In this document: positions 26,207 to 34,537 of the stretch, in pieces
Layout: the number at the start of each line of letters is the position of its first letter
How positions within the stretch are numbered: position 1 is the stretch's first letter
Assembly (NCBI GenBank): GCA_014534345.1
Contig: JACVRR010000009.1
Coordinates: 1 to 40,966, forward strand
DNA from: Thermoleophilia bacterium
GTDB taxonomy: Bacteria > Actinomycetota > Thermoleophilia > Gaiellales > Gaiellaceae
Direction: 5' to 3'
Length of the DNA stretch: 40,966 nt
Notes under the pieces: model-generated
The model's input: the letters and a program-made list of their open reading frames with translations, nothing else
Databases searched by the model: none
What the model was told of the DNA's origin: nothing
Made by a program: the position numbers and the translations under genes

Positions 26207-26296
26207 CGTGCGGGGCCTCGGATGCCGAGGGGGCGCATTATCGCGGCGCGGGCGCCGGCACCTCGCGGGCGAACCGGCCGGCGTGTACGGGGCGGC

Positions 26297-28021
26297 TCAT
26301 CGCTCCCCCGGCGCGGCGTACAGCGCGTCGATCTGCTCCCGGTAGCGCTCCTCGATCACGCGCCGGCGAACCTTGAGCGTCGGCGTCAGCTCGCCGTCCT
26401 CGACGGCGAACGGGCGCGGGAGGATCGCGAAGCGCTTGATCTGCTCCGTGCGGCCGAGCGGGGCGTTGACCGCGGTGACCACGTCCTCCACGGCCGAGCG
26501 GGCCTCGCGCTCGCCGGTTCCCGAGAGCTCGTCCGGGTCGAGCGTCAGCAGCGCCACGACGTACGGGCGCCGCTCGCCCACGACGACCGCGTCCGCGACC
26601 AGCGGGGACGCCTTGAGCGCGTTCTCGAGGTTCTGCGGCGCGATCTTCTTGCCGCCGGCGGTGACGATCAGCTCCTTCTTCCGGTCGGTGATCGCCAGGA
26701 AGCCGTCGGCGTCGACCTCGCCGACGTCGCCGGTGCGCAGCCAGCCGTCGGGGTCGACGGCGGCGGCGGTGTCCTCGGGGCGACCGTGGTAGCCCCGGAA
26801 GACCGTCGGCCCCCTGACCAGCACCTCGCCGTCGTCGGCCAGCCGCAGCTCGACGCCCGGAAGCGGCAGGCCGACCGTCCCGAACCGGTACGCGTCCGGA
26901 CGGTTGACCGTGCAGCCGCTCGTCGTCTCGGACAGCCCGTAGCCCTCGAGGATGACGATCCCGCAGGCGGCGAAGAACTCGACGATCTCCCGCGCCAGCG
27001 GCCCCCCGCCCGAGAGGGCAACGCGCATCCGGCCGCCGAGCCGCTCCTTCAGCTTCGAGAAGACGAGCCGGTCGGCGACACGGTGCTGCAGCCGGAGCGC
27101 GGCCGGGAGCGCCTCGCCGCGCTCGCGGCGCGCGGCCGCCTCGCGTCCGACGGCGAGTGACCGGTCGATCAGCCGCCGCTTTACTCCGGTCGCCTCGGCG
27201 AAGGAGGCCTCGACGCGGGCGTGCATCTTCTCGTAGATCCGCGGCACGCTGGGGAACGTGGTCGGGCGCACCTCGCCGAGCGCGCGCGTCACGTCCGTGG
27301 GCTCGGGGAGGAAGGCGACCGTCAGTCCGAGCGCCGCGGCCGAGAAGGTGACGAGGCGGGCGAAGTTGTGCGCGAGCGGCAGGAACAGCAGGACGACGTC
27401 GCGCTCGGCGAAGAGACCGGCGACCTGCCGCACCGCCTCGATCTCGGCGACGAAGTTCGCGTGTGTGATCGCGCACCCCTTGGCGGGGCCGGTCGTCCCG
27501 CTGGTGTAGATGAGGGTCAGCACGTCCTCGGAGCCGGCCGCCTCGCGCGCCGCCGCCAGACGCTCGCTCCCGACGCTCCGACCCGCGTCGGCGAGCTCGG
27601 CGAGCGAGCGGACGCCGGGGACGGGATCCATCGCGACGACCTCGGCGGGACCCGGGAGGCCGCGCGTCTTCTCGACCTGCTCGGAGTCCTCGCACACGAG
27701 CAGCCGCGCGCCTGAGTCCGCGAGCACGTGCGCGCACTCCTCGCGCGAGTTGGTCTGGTAGATCGGCGCGGTCACGGCGCCGATCGAGGCGGCGGCGAAG
27801 TCGCACAGCGCCCACTCGACCCGCGTCCGGCCGAGGATCGAGACGGTGTCGCCCGGCCCGACGCCCGCCGCGAGGAACCCCGCCGCGAGCTCGTCGACCC
27901 GCGCCCCCGCCTCCTCCCAGCCGACCTCGGCCCACCCGTCCGCGCGCTCGACCAGGTACGCCGGGTACGCACGTCCCGCGGTGACCGCGTCCCGCCACAC
28001 GTCCCCCATCGTGCGCCCCAC
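26297..28021 (-). CDS. AMP-dependent synthetase / long-chain acyl-CoA ligase
   Basis: LTLIYTSGTTGPAKGCAITHAN, EGYGLSETTSG, WLRTGDVGEVDADGFLAITDRKKELIVTAGGKKIAPQNLE. Confidence 0.93.
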   Translation of the reverse strand: MGRTMGDVWRDAVTAGRAYPAYLVERADGWAEVGWEEAGARVDELAAGFLAAGVGPGDTVSILGRTRVEWALCDFAAASIGAVTAPIYQTNSREECAHVLADSGARLLVCEDSEQVEKTRGLPGPAEVVAMDPVPGVRSLAELADAGRSVGSERLAAAREAAGSEDVLTLIYTSGTTGPAKGCAITHANFVAEIEAVRQVAGLFAERDVVLLFLPLAHNFARLVTFSAAALGLTVAFLPEPTDVTRALGEVRPTTFPSVPRIYEKMHARVEASFAEATGVKRRLIDRSLAVGREAAARRERGEALPAALRLQHRVADRLVFSKLKERLGGRMRVALSGGGPLAREIVEFFAACGIVILEGYGLSETTSGCTVNRPDAYRFGTVGLPLPGVELRLADDGEVLVRGPTVFRGYHGRPEDTAAAVDPDGWLRTGDVGEVDADGFLAITDRKKELIVTAGGKKIAPQNLENALKASPLVADAVVVGERRPYVVALLTLDPDELSGTGEREARSAVEDVVTAVNAPLGRTEQIKRFAILPRPFAVEDGELTPTLKVRRRVIEERYREQIDALYAAPGER

Positions 28022-28082
28022 TCGACCAACGTAGGAGGTGCGAGCCGCCCTGTCCAGCGGGGCGATCCTCGAGCCCGTCGCG

Positions 28083-28772
28083 CTACGCGCGCGGCCGCGT
28101 GCGCTTCGCCGCCCGCAGCCGGCGGATCAGCTTCGGCGAGGGATCCCGCGGCGAGACCTGGAGCACGGCGTCGCGCAGCGGGAAGTCCGCCGGTCCCACG
28201 GGGACGCGCAACACCGGCCGGACGGGATCGGCCCTGACCCACTCCTGCCCCCACTCGCGCTGGAACCCGGCGCGCGGAAGCGCGTGGACGACTCCGTCGG
28301 TGCACCAGGAGGACGGCTGCTCGTCGGTGAAGACGACGAAGAGGTAGAAGCGGCGCACGCGCGGCGGCCGTCCCAGGTGGGTGCAGCCGGTGAACACGCC
28401 CTCGACGTGGTCGCGTGCGACGACGGCGTAGAACATCGGCCAGATGCTGTCGTCGGCGGCGACGACGGCCAGCAGCTCGGTGTCGAAGTCACGTGCGGGG
28501 CGCGGCTCGAGCACCTCGAGAGCGGTGTCGTTCGAGCCGTGCAGCAGCAGGCGGTGCTCGACCGCGACGTACGTCAGCAGCTCGTGCGCCGGGTACGGGC
28601 ACCCCGTCAGGTCGACGAGCCCGTCGCGCTGCCGCGCCTCGGCGAGCACCCGCTCGAACGCCTCGCGCTGTGCCGCGTCGACCCGGTAGGGCGGGCCCTC
28701 CGTCGCGCCGACGTCGACGCCGACGCGCTCGCACAGGCGCCACAGCGCCACGCTCCAGCGAAGCGCGCGCAC
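28083..28772 (-). CDS. Uncharacterised protein with weak ADP-ribosyltransferase-like motif spacing
   Basis: Intact ORF after ridA; LLLHGSNDTALEVLEPRPARDFDTELLAVVAADDSIWPMFYAVVARD. Confidence 0.65.
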   Translation of the reverse strand: MRALRWSVALWRLCERVGVDVGATEGPPYRVDAAQREAFERVLAEARQRDGLVDLTGCPYPAHELLTYVAVEHRLLLHGSNDTALEVLEPRPARDFDTELLAVVAADDSIWPMFYAVVARDHVEGVFTGCTHLGRPPRVRRFYLFVVFTDEQPSSWCTDGVVHALPRAGFQREWGQEWVRADPVRPVLRVPVGPADFPLRDAVLQVSPRDPSPKLIRRLRAAKRTRPRA

Positions 28773-28840
28773 GGCGAGCCGCCCGCGCAGCGAGCCGCTG
28801 CGCCGCAGCCCCGCTCGGGGCGTGGTCCCGGGCGGCCGGC

Positions 28841-29230
28841 TCAGACGGTCGCGATCGCTTCGATCTCGACCCGTGCGCCCTGCGGGAGCGCGGCGATCTG
28901 GACCGTCGAGCGCGCGGGCGGCCGGTCGCCGACGTAGCGGGCGTAGACCGAATTCATGCCGGGGAAGTCGGCCAGGTCGGTCAGGAAGACCGTCGTCTTC
29001 ACGACCTGCGCGAAGCTGCTACCGGCCGCCTTGAGGATCGCCTTCAGGTTCTCGCATACCTGCTCGGTCTGCTCCTCGATCCCGCCGCCCATCAGCTCGG
29101 CCTCGCCCGGGCGCAGGGCGAGCTGCCCCGCGACGAACACGAAGTCGCCGGCGCGGATCGCCTGCGAGTACGGCGCGCCCTGGAACGGCGCGGGTGCGGC
29201 CTCGGTACGGACGACGGACTTTTCCCCCAC
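28841..29230 (-). CDS. ridA: RidA-family reactive intermediate/imine deaminase
   Basis: APFQGAPYSQAIRAGDFVFVAGQLALRPG, EEQTEQVCENLKAILKAAGSS, TTVFLTDLADFPGMNSVYARY, PARSTVQIAALPQGARVEIEAIA; AAGGAGG Shine-Dalgarno before GTG. Confidence 0.93.
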   Translation of the reverse strand: MGEKSVVRTEAAPAPFQGAPYSQAIRAGDFVFVAGQLALRPGEAELMGGGIEEQTEQVCENLKAILKAAGSSFAQVVKTTVFLTDLADFPGMNSVYARYVGDRPPARSTVQIAALPQGARVEIEAIATV

Positions 29231-29243
29231 GGCTCCTCCTTGT

Positions 29244-29759
29244 CTACGTGCGCGGGCGGCACGCCTCGCCGAGCGCCGCTCCCAGTCCCTTGAAGATCGC
29301 GTCGAGCACGTGCTGCGTCTCGCGTCCCTCGACGAGGCGGACGTGCAGGGTGAGCCCCGCCCCCTGCGCCAGCTCGCCGAGGAAGCGGGAGACGACGTCC
29401 GTTCCCAGCCCGCCGACGTGCTCGGGCGAGAGGTCGACGTTCGAGACCACGAGCGGCCGGCCCGAGGCCTCGAGCACGACCTGCGCAAGCGCCTCGTCCG
29501 AGGGCACGACCGCCGCCCCGAGCGCGCCGGCGGGCAGGACCTCGGCGAGCCGCTCGCCGAGCGAGCGCGCCGCCTCCAGCACTCCCTCGACGCCCCCGCC
29601 CGGGGCCACCTCGAGCGCGACGTCGAGCGCCGCATGCCGGGCGACGAGGCCGAGCAGGTGGTCGAGCACGGGCAAGCCGGTCGAGACGGTCGCGTCGCCG
29701 CGACCGCCCGTGCCCAGACGCACGGCGGCGCGCCGGGCCCGCGGCTGCGACGAGGCCAT
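29244..29759 (-). CDS. HisB-like (imidazoleglycerol-phosphate dehydratase fold) protein lacking most metal-ligand motifs
   Basis: TGLPVLDHLLGLVARHAALDV, VPSDEALAQVVLEASGRPLVV, LTLHVRLVEGRETQHVLDAIFKGLGAALG match HisB, but DDHHTxED and HHxxE are missing. Confidence 0.82.
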   Translation of the reverse strand: MASSQPRARRAAVRLGTGGRGDATVSTGLPVLDHLLGLVARHAALDVALEVAPGGGVEGVLEAARSLGERLAEVLPAGALGAAVVPSDEALAQVVLEASGRPLVVSNVDLSPEHVGGLGTDVVSRFLGELAQGAGLTLHVRLVEGRETQHVLDAIFKGLGAALGEACRPRT

Positions 29760-31069
29760 CAGCTCTCCGCGCGCTCGATACCAGCGCCGAGCGCGCGCAG
29801 GCGTTCGTCAATCCGCTCGTAGCCGCGCACGATCTGCGCCACGTTGCCGATCGTCGAGGCGCCCTCGGCGCAGAGCGCCGCGGCGAGCATCGCCCAGCCC
29901 GCGCGAATGTCGGGGCTCTCCATCCGCTGGCCGTACAGCCGCGCGGGCCCGCTCACGACGGCGCGGTGCGGGTCGCAGAGGATGATCCGCGCGCCCATGC
30001 TGACCAGCTTGTCGACGAAGAACAGGCGGGCATCGAACATCTTCTCGAAGATCAGCACCGTGCCGCGCGCCTGCGTCGCGACGGTCAGCGCGATGGCGGT
30101 GAGGTCGCTCGGAAAGGCGGGCCAGGGGCCGTCCTCGATCTTGGGGACCTGCCCGCCGAGATCGTTCTGCACGGCCAGGTCCTGGCCGTCCGGCACGCGT
30201 AGGCTCGTGCCCTCCAGCTCCATCCGCACCCCGAGCCGCTCGAACGGGGCGCGGATCGGCGCGAGGTCGTCGGGGACGACGTCGTCGATCACGACCTCGC
30301 CGTCGGTGACGGCCGCCAGCCCGACGAAGCTCGCGACCTCCACGTGGTCGGAGGCGATCCGGTACGTGCCGCCCCGCAGCTCGCGCACGCCCTCGACCCG
30401 GATGCGGTTCGAGCCGATCCCCTCGATGCGCGCGCCGAGCGTGACCAGGAAGCGGCACAGATCCTGCACGTGCGGCTCGCAGGCGGCGTTGTAGATCACG
30501 GTCTCGCCCTCCGCGGTCGCCGCCGCCATCACGGTGTTCTCGGTGCCGGTGACGCTCGCCTCGTCGAGCAGGACGAACGTGCCCACGAGGCGATCGGCCC
30601 AGAGCTCGTAGCGGCGATCCGGCAGCGCGGTCGCGCCGAGGCTCGTCAGCGCGTGGATGTGGGTGTCGATCCGGCGCCGGCCGATCACGTCGCCGCCCGG
30701 CGGCGGGAAGGTCACGCGGCCGCAGCGCGCGAGCAGCGGGCCGGCGAGGAGGATCGACGTCCGGATGCGCCGGCCGAGGGTGTCGTCGAGGTCCCAGGAT
30801 TCGATCTCGGCCGCGTGGATGCGAACCTCGTTCGGGCCCGTCCGCTCGACCTCGACCCCGAGCTGGGCCATCAGCTCCAGCATCGTGTCGACGTCCGCGA
30901 TCCGCGGCACGTTCTCGAGCAGCACCGGCTCGTGGGTGAGCAGGCACGCGGCCAGGATCGGCAGCGCGGCGTTCTTGTTCCCGGCGGCCCGGACGCGGCC
31001 GTTCAGGGGACGGCCGCCCTCGATGACGAATGACTCCACGAGCGCCTCGGCGAGTGCGGTTGGCGGCAT
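29759..31069 (-). CDS. murA: UDP-N-acetylglucosamine 1-carboxyvinyltransferase
   Basis: GNKNAALPILAACLLT, GRRIRTSILLAGPLLAR, GGDVIGRRRIDTHIHALTSLGA, PWPAFPSDLTAI, MFDARLFFVDKLVSMGARI, RGYERIDERLRALGA. Confidence 0.93.
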   Translation of the reverse strand: MPPTALAEALVESFVIEGGRPLNGRVRAAGNKNAALPILAACLLTHEPVLLENVPRIADVDTMLELMAQLGVEVERTGPNEVRIHAAEIESWDLDDTLGRRIRTSILLAGPLLARCGRVTFPPPGGDVIGRRRIDTHIHALTSLGATALPDRRYELWADRLVGTFVLLDEASVTGTENTVMAAATAEGETVIYNAACEPHVQDLCRFLVTLGARIEGIGSNRIRVEGVRELRGGTYRIASDHVEVASFVGLAAVTDGEVVIDDVVPDDLAPIRAPFERLGVRMELEGTSLRVPDGQDLAVQNDLGGQVPKIEDGPWPAFPSDLTAIALTVATQARGTVLIFEKMFDARLFFVDKLVSMGARIILCDPHRAVVSGPARLYGQRMESPDIRAGWAMLAAALCAEGASTIGNVAQIVRGYERIDERLRALGAGIERAES

Positions 31070-31130
31070 CACGCTAGCGGGGAGGGCGGACCGAGCCCGG
31101 ACGGCGAAGGGGGCTATCCTAGCGCCGCCG

Positions 31131-31706
31131 ATGGCGGTCACACGCGAACGCGCCTGGCAAACGCTCACGCGCTACACGAAGAGCGAGGCGCTGCTCCGGC
31201 ACGCCCTCGCGGTCGAGGCGGGTGTGCGGGCGTACGCGCGCAAGCTCGGCGGCGACGAGGAGCTGTGGGCGGCGACCGCGCTGCTGCACGACTTCGACTA
31301 CGAGATCCACCCGACCCTCGACCGGCACCCGCAGGACGGCGCGCCGATCCTGCGCGAGGAGGGCTACCCCGAGGAGCTGGTCGAGGCCGTCCTCTCGCAC
31401 GCGCAGCACCTCGGCCTACCGCGCGACACGCCGCTCGAGAAGGCGCTGTTCGCCTGCGACGAGCTGTCGGGGTTCATCCACGCCTGCGGGCGCGTGCGGC
31501 CCGACGGCCTCGAGACGCTCGAGCCGAAGTCGGTCAAGAAGAAGCTCAAGCAGCCGTCCTTCGCCGCGGGGGTGAACCGCGACGACGTCTACCAGGGCGC
31601 CGAGGAGCTGGGCGTCGACCTGGACGAGCACATCCGCTTCGTGATCGAGGCGATGCGGCCGATCTCCGCCGAGCTCGGGCTGCCGACCGCCGCGACGCCG
31701 GCGTAG
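31131..31706 (+). CDS. HD-domain predicted phosphohydrolase
   Basis: SEALLRHALAVEAGVRAYARKLGGDEELWAATALLHDFDYEIHPT...HPQDGAPILREEGYPEELVEAVLSHAQH. Confidence 0.88.
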   Translation: MAVTRERAWQTLTRYTKSEALLRHALAVEAGVRAYARKLGGDEELWAATALLHDFDYEIHPTLDRHPQDGAPILREEGYPEELVEAVLSHAQHLGLPRDTPLEKALFACDELSGFIHACGRVRPDGLETLEPKSVKKKLKQPSFAAGVNRDDVYQGAEELGVDLDEHIRFVIEAMRPISAELGLPTAATPA

Positions 31707-31905
31707 CGGGCCGCCTCGCAGGGCGCCGACGCGTCGCGGGGAGCGGCGGCCGCGGGTCTCGCCTGCGAGCAGGCCGGTTCGACACGCACGCTCGTCCGTC
31801 GAGCGGAGAGCGGCTCGCGCAACACGCGGACGCCGCGCTCGGCCGTCCGGCGACGGGCTTACTCCCGGAGATGACGCGCCGCGGCGCTTCCGCGCTTCCG
31901 CGCAC

Positions 31906-31924
31906 TCCCCACCCAGGGTGGGGA
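31906..31924. terminator. Candidate hairpin between convergent genes
   Basis: Perfect palindrome TCCCCACCC-A-GGGTGGGGA; 1-nt centre means the real loop would open the inner pairs. Could instead be an operator. Confidence 0.4.
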
Positions 31925-32082
31925 TCTCTCCGTCGTCCACCCGCCACCCGGCTCGAGCGTAACGCCGCATCGCGCGCAGGAGCGCGCCGGAAGCGAGCCA
32001 AGTTCGTGATCATCCGCGGTGAGACGCGGCGCGCGTCGCCCGCCGCGCCGCCGGCGACGGCCGCCACCCTCGCGCGCCCGCG

Positions 32083-32547
32083 TCAGCCGCGCTCCACCAG
32101 CCGTCGCGCCTCGGCGCGGGCGCGGCGGTTCAGCGGGAGCATCCTCAGCCGGGCGAACGCCTGCTGCGAGACCGCGTGGTACTCGTCTTCCAGCTCCGTA
32201 AACGGCCCGAGCGCCTCGTCGACGTCGGCCGAGCCGCGGAAGCGGACGTACGCGATCGCGCGGGTCGCCCAGCGCGGCGACAGGCGCCGCGCGAGCAGCT
32301 GCTCCGCCCAGCCGCGCGCGAGCAGCATGGCCGCCTCGCTGGCGTTCATCCCGCCGCGCCCGAGCTCGCGCAGCGCGCGCTCGAACGTCCGGCGCGCCTC
32401 GCCCGCGTCGGACTCACCCGCCTCGGCGAGGCTACGCACCGCCGGCACGTCGTGCCCCTCCGCGAGCAGCTCGCGGGCGATCTCGGACAGCTGGCTGGTC
32501 AGGATGTGGCCGGCGCGCCAGCGGGCCTCGAGCTCGTCGAGGTTCAC
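32083..32547 (-). CDS. Conserved-looking uncharacterised protein
   Basis: GTG start in a GTGA overlap with the repeat-derived micro-ORF; 154 aa, helical, VNLDELEARWRAGHILTSQLSEIARELLAEGHDVPAVRSLAEAG. Confidence 0.65.
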   Translation of the reverse strand: MNLDELEARWRAGHILTSQLSEIARELLAEGHDVPAVRSLAEAGESDAGEARRTFERALRELGRGGMNASEAAMLLARGWAEQLLARRLSPRWATRAIAYVRFRGSADVDEALGPFTELEDEYHAVSQQAFARLRMLPLNRRARAEARRLVERG

Positions 32548-32627
32548 CGGGCAGCCTCGGTGTTGCTGCGGCGGAGCGGGCGAACGACGGACGAGGCGTT
32601 CATCCGGCCAAACCCGACGCGTAGCGT
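32544..32627 (-). repeat. Repeated leader element, copy A
   Basis: ACGCTACGCGTCGGGTTTGGCCGGATGAACGCCTCG...CTCCGCCGCAGCAACACCGAGGCTGCCCGGTGA; 84 nt, ungapped alignment to copy B at 36465-36548. Confidence 0.75.
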
Positions 32628-32628
32628 T

Positions 32629-33711
32629 TCATGCCAGCGCCTCGACCAGCCGCTCGAGGTCGTCCTCGTTCGTCCAGTAGCCGCAGGAGGCGCGGACGAG
32701 CCCGGTTCCCGGGAGGTCGCGGACGATCACGCCGCGCTCGGCCGCCCGCGCGACCGCGTCCGCCGCCGCGTCGTCCCCGAGCCGGATGCTGACGAGCGTG
32801 CCGCCGCCGTCGGCCGCGACGAGGTCGAAGCGCGCCCCCAGCAGCTCGCGGCAGCGGGCCGTCATCGCCGCCGCGCGCTCGTACCCCCACTCCGGCAACT
32901 CGGCGAGCGCGGTCTCGAGCCCGGCCAGCGCGGGCAGCCCGAGCCATCCCCAGTCGTGGCGGCCGGCGCCCGGGCGCGCGGTGAACGAGCCGTCGGGCTC
33001 GTAGCCGACCTGCGCGAAGTAGCTGGGCAGCGCGACCCGCACCGCCTGGGGGTCGCGGACGACGAGCGCCCCGGTCCCGTCCGGCCCGCACAACCACTTC
33101 TGGGCCGAGACGGTGTAGAAGTCGTAGCGGGAGGCGTCGACGGGGATCGCGCCGGCCGACTGCGCGCCGTCCACCAGCAGCGGCAACCCGGTCGCCTCCT
33201 GCAGCTCGTCGATCGGCAGCAGCTCCCCCGTGAACCAGGACACGTGCTGCAACGCCAGCAGGCGCGTTCGCGGGGTGACCGCCTCCAGCAGCGCGGCAAG
33301 CGCCTCGTCCCGTCGGCGGCCGAGCACCGGCGCGACGCGCACGGTCGCGCCCGACGCGTGCAGCGGCCCCACGAGCCCGAAGTGCTCCGAGTCCGTCGTC
33401 ACGACCTCGTCGCCCGGGCCGAGGCCGAGGCCCGCGACCACGATCCGGCACGAGTCGGATGTCGAGCCGGTCAGCGCGACCTGCTCCGCCTCGACGCGAA
33501 GCAGCGCGGCCAGCGCCGCCCGGACGCGCGTCCGCGCTTCGAGCACCTCCTCGATGTGCCGGCGCGACCCCCGGCCGAGGTCGGCGTCGCGGCGCTGTGC
33601 CGCTTCGACGGCGGCGACGGTCGCGCGGGAGAGCGGCCCCATCGAGCCCGCGTTCAGGAACGCGACCCGCTCCAGGAGCGGGAACCGCGCCCGCGCCTCC
33701 GCGAATGTCAC
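32629..33711 (-). CDS. Aminotransferase class V-fold PLP enzyme
   Basis: VAFLNAGSMGPLSRATVAAVEAAQ, VALTGSTSDSCRIVVAGLGLGPGDEVVTTDSEHFG, PLLVDGAQSAGAIPVD, YDFYTVSAQKWLCGPDGTGALVV (Lys). Confidence 0.9.
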   Translation of the reverse strand: MTFAEARARFPLLERVAFLNAGSMGPLSRATVAAVEAAQRRDADLGRGSRRHIEEVLEARTRVRAALAALLRVEAEQVALTGSTSDSCRIVVAGLGLGPGDEVVTTDSEHFGLVGPLHASGATVRVAPVLGRRRDEALAALLEAVTPRTRLLALQHVSWFTGELLPIDELQEATGLPLLVDGAQSAGAIPVDASRYDFYTVSAQKWLCGPDGTGALVVRDPQAVRVALPSYFAQVGYEPDGSFTARPGAGRHDWGWLGLPALAGLETALAELPEWGYERAAAMTARCRELLGARFDLVAADGGGTLVSIRLGDDAAADAVARAAERGVIVRDLPGTGLVRASCGYWTNEDDLERLVEALA

Positions 33712-34517
33712 CCGACGACCGCCTCGACGGGGGCGTGGTCCGAGAGCAGGAGGCCGTTCCGCCGACGCCGCGCGGCGGGCCAGGTCGTGACGGGACCCAC
33801 GTCGGCGCCGCGCGCGAGCACGTGGTCGATGCCACGGCCACCGCCGCGGAATCCCCAATCCGGCTTCGCCAGCTCGCGCAGCGTCCACGACGTCGCCGTC
33901 CGGGCGTTGAAGTCGCCGGCGAGGACGCACACCTCGTCCGGCCGCGCGACGGTGTCGGCGAACACCGCGGCGCGGAGGAGCTCCGCGTCAGCCAGCCGCG
34001 CGTCCGGCCGGTAGGCCGTCGCATGCAGGTTGGCGACGAGCGCCGTCCGGCCGTCGGGGAGCGCGAGCCGGACGGCGTGGCAGACCCGGCGCTCGCCCGC
34101 CCAGGCGAGACGAGCGACCGGCGAAAGCGCGAGCCAGTGCGCCTGCGCCCGCCGGAACCGCCGCGGGTTGAGCACGATGCAGCCGGCCGCCTCCGGGCGG
34201 TGCTCGGGCCGGACGAGGATCGCGTTCGCCTGCCCGGCGAACGCGGAGCGGAACAGGCCGTGGTGCAGGCGGGTCAGCGCGCGCCCGAGCGACGGGGTCG
34301 CCGGGAACGGCCCCACGCTCGCGCGCGCGGCCGGCTCGCCGAACGCCGCGAGGCCGCTCCAGGCCGCCAGCCGGTCGAGCGCCCACAGGGGCACCTCCTG
34401 CAGGCAGAGCACGTCGGGCCGGTCGGCGCTCGCGAGGCCGACGGCCTCCTCCAGCCGGGCGGCGCGGCGCGGCGGGACGGTGTTGCCGTGGAAGAGGTTC
34501 CAGGTGCGGACGAGCAC
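33708..34517 (-). CDS. Endonuclease/exonuclease/phosphatase-family protein
   Basis: VRTWNLFHGNTVPP, DRPDVLCLQEV, VCVLAGDFNAR, GRGIDHVLARG, LLSDHAPVEA. Confidence 0.88.
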   Translation of the reverse strand: MLVRTWNLFHGNTVPPRRAARLEEAVGLASADRPDVLCLQEVPLWALDRLAAWSGLAAFGEPAARASVGPFPATPSLGRALTRLHHGLFRSAFAGQANAILVRPEHRPEAAGCIVLNPRRFRRAQAHWLALSPVARLAWAGERRVCHAVRLALPDGRTALVANLHATAYRPDARLADAELLRAAVFADTVARPDEVCVLAGDFNARTATSWTLRELAKPDWGFRGGGRGIDHVLARGADVGPVTTWPAARRRRNGLLLSDHAPVEAVVG

Positions 34518-34537
34518 GGCGGCCTACTCTACGGCGC

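Noticed and set aside
22943-27160. 1405-aa ORF on the + strand
   Set aside because: Antisense to the LAL regulator and acyl-CoA ligase, which have clear domains; composition is Arg/Glu/Val-rich without recognisable motifs, typical of high-GC mirror frames.
31760-31790. GGTTCGA sequence resembling a tRNA T-loop
   Set aside because: Flanking bases do not form a 5-bp T stem and no acceptor, D or anticodon arms could be found.
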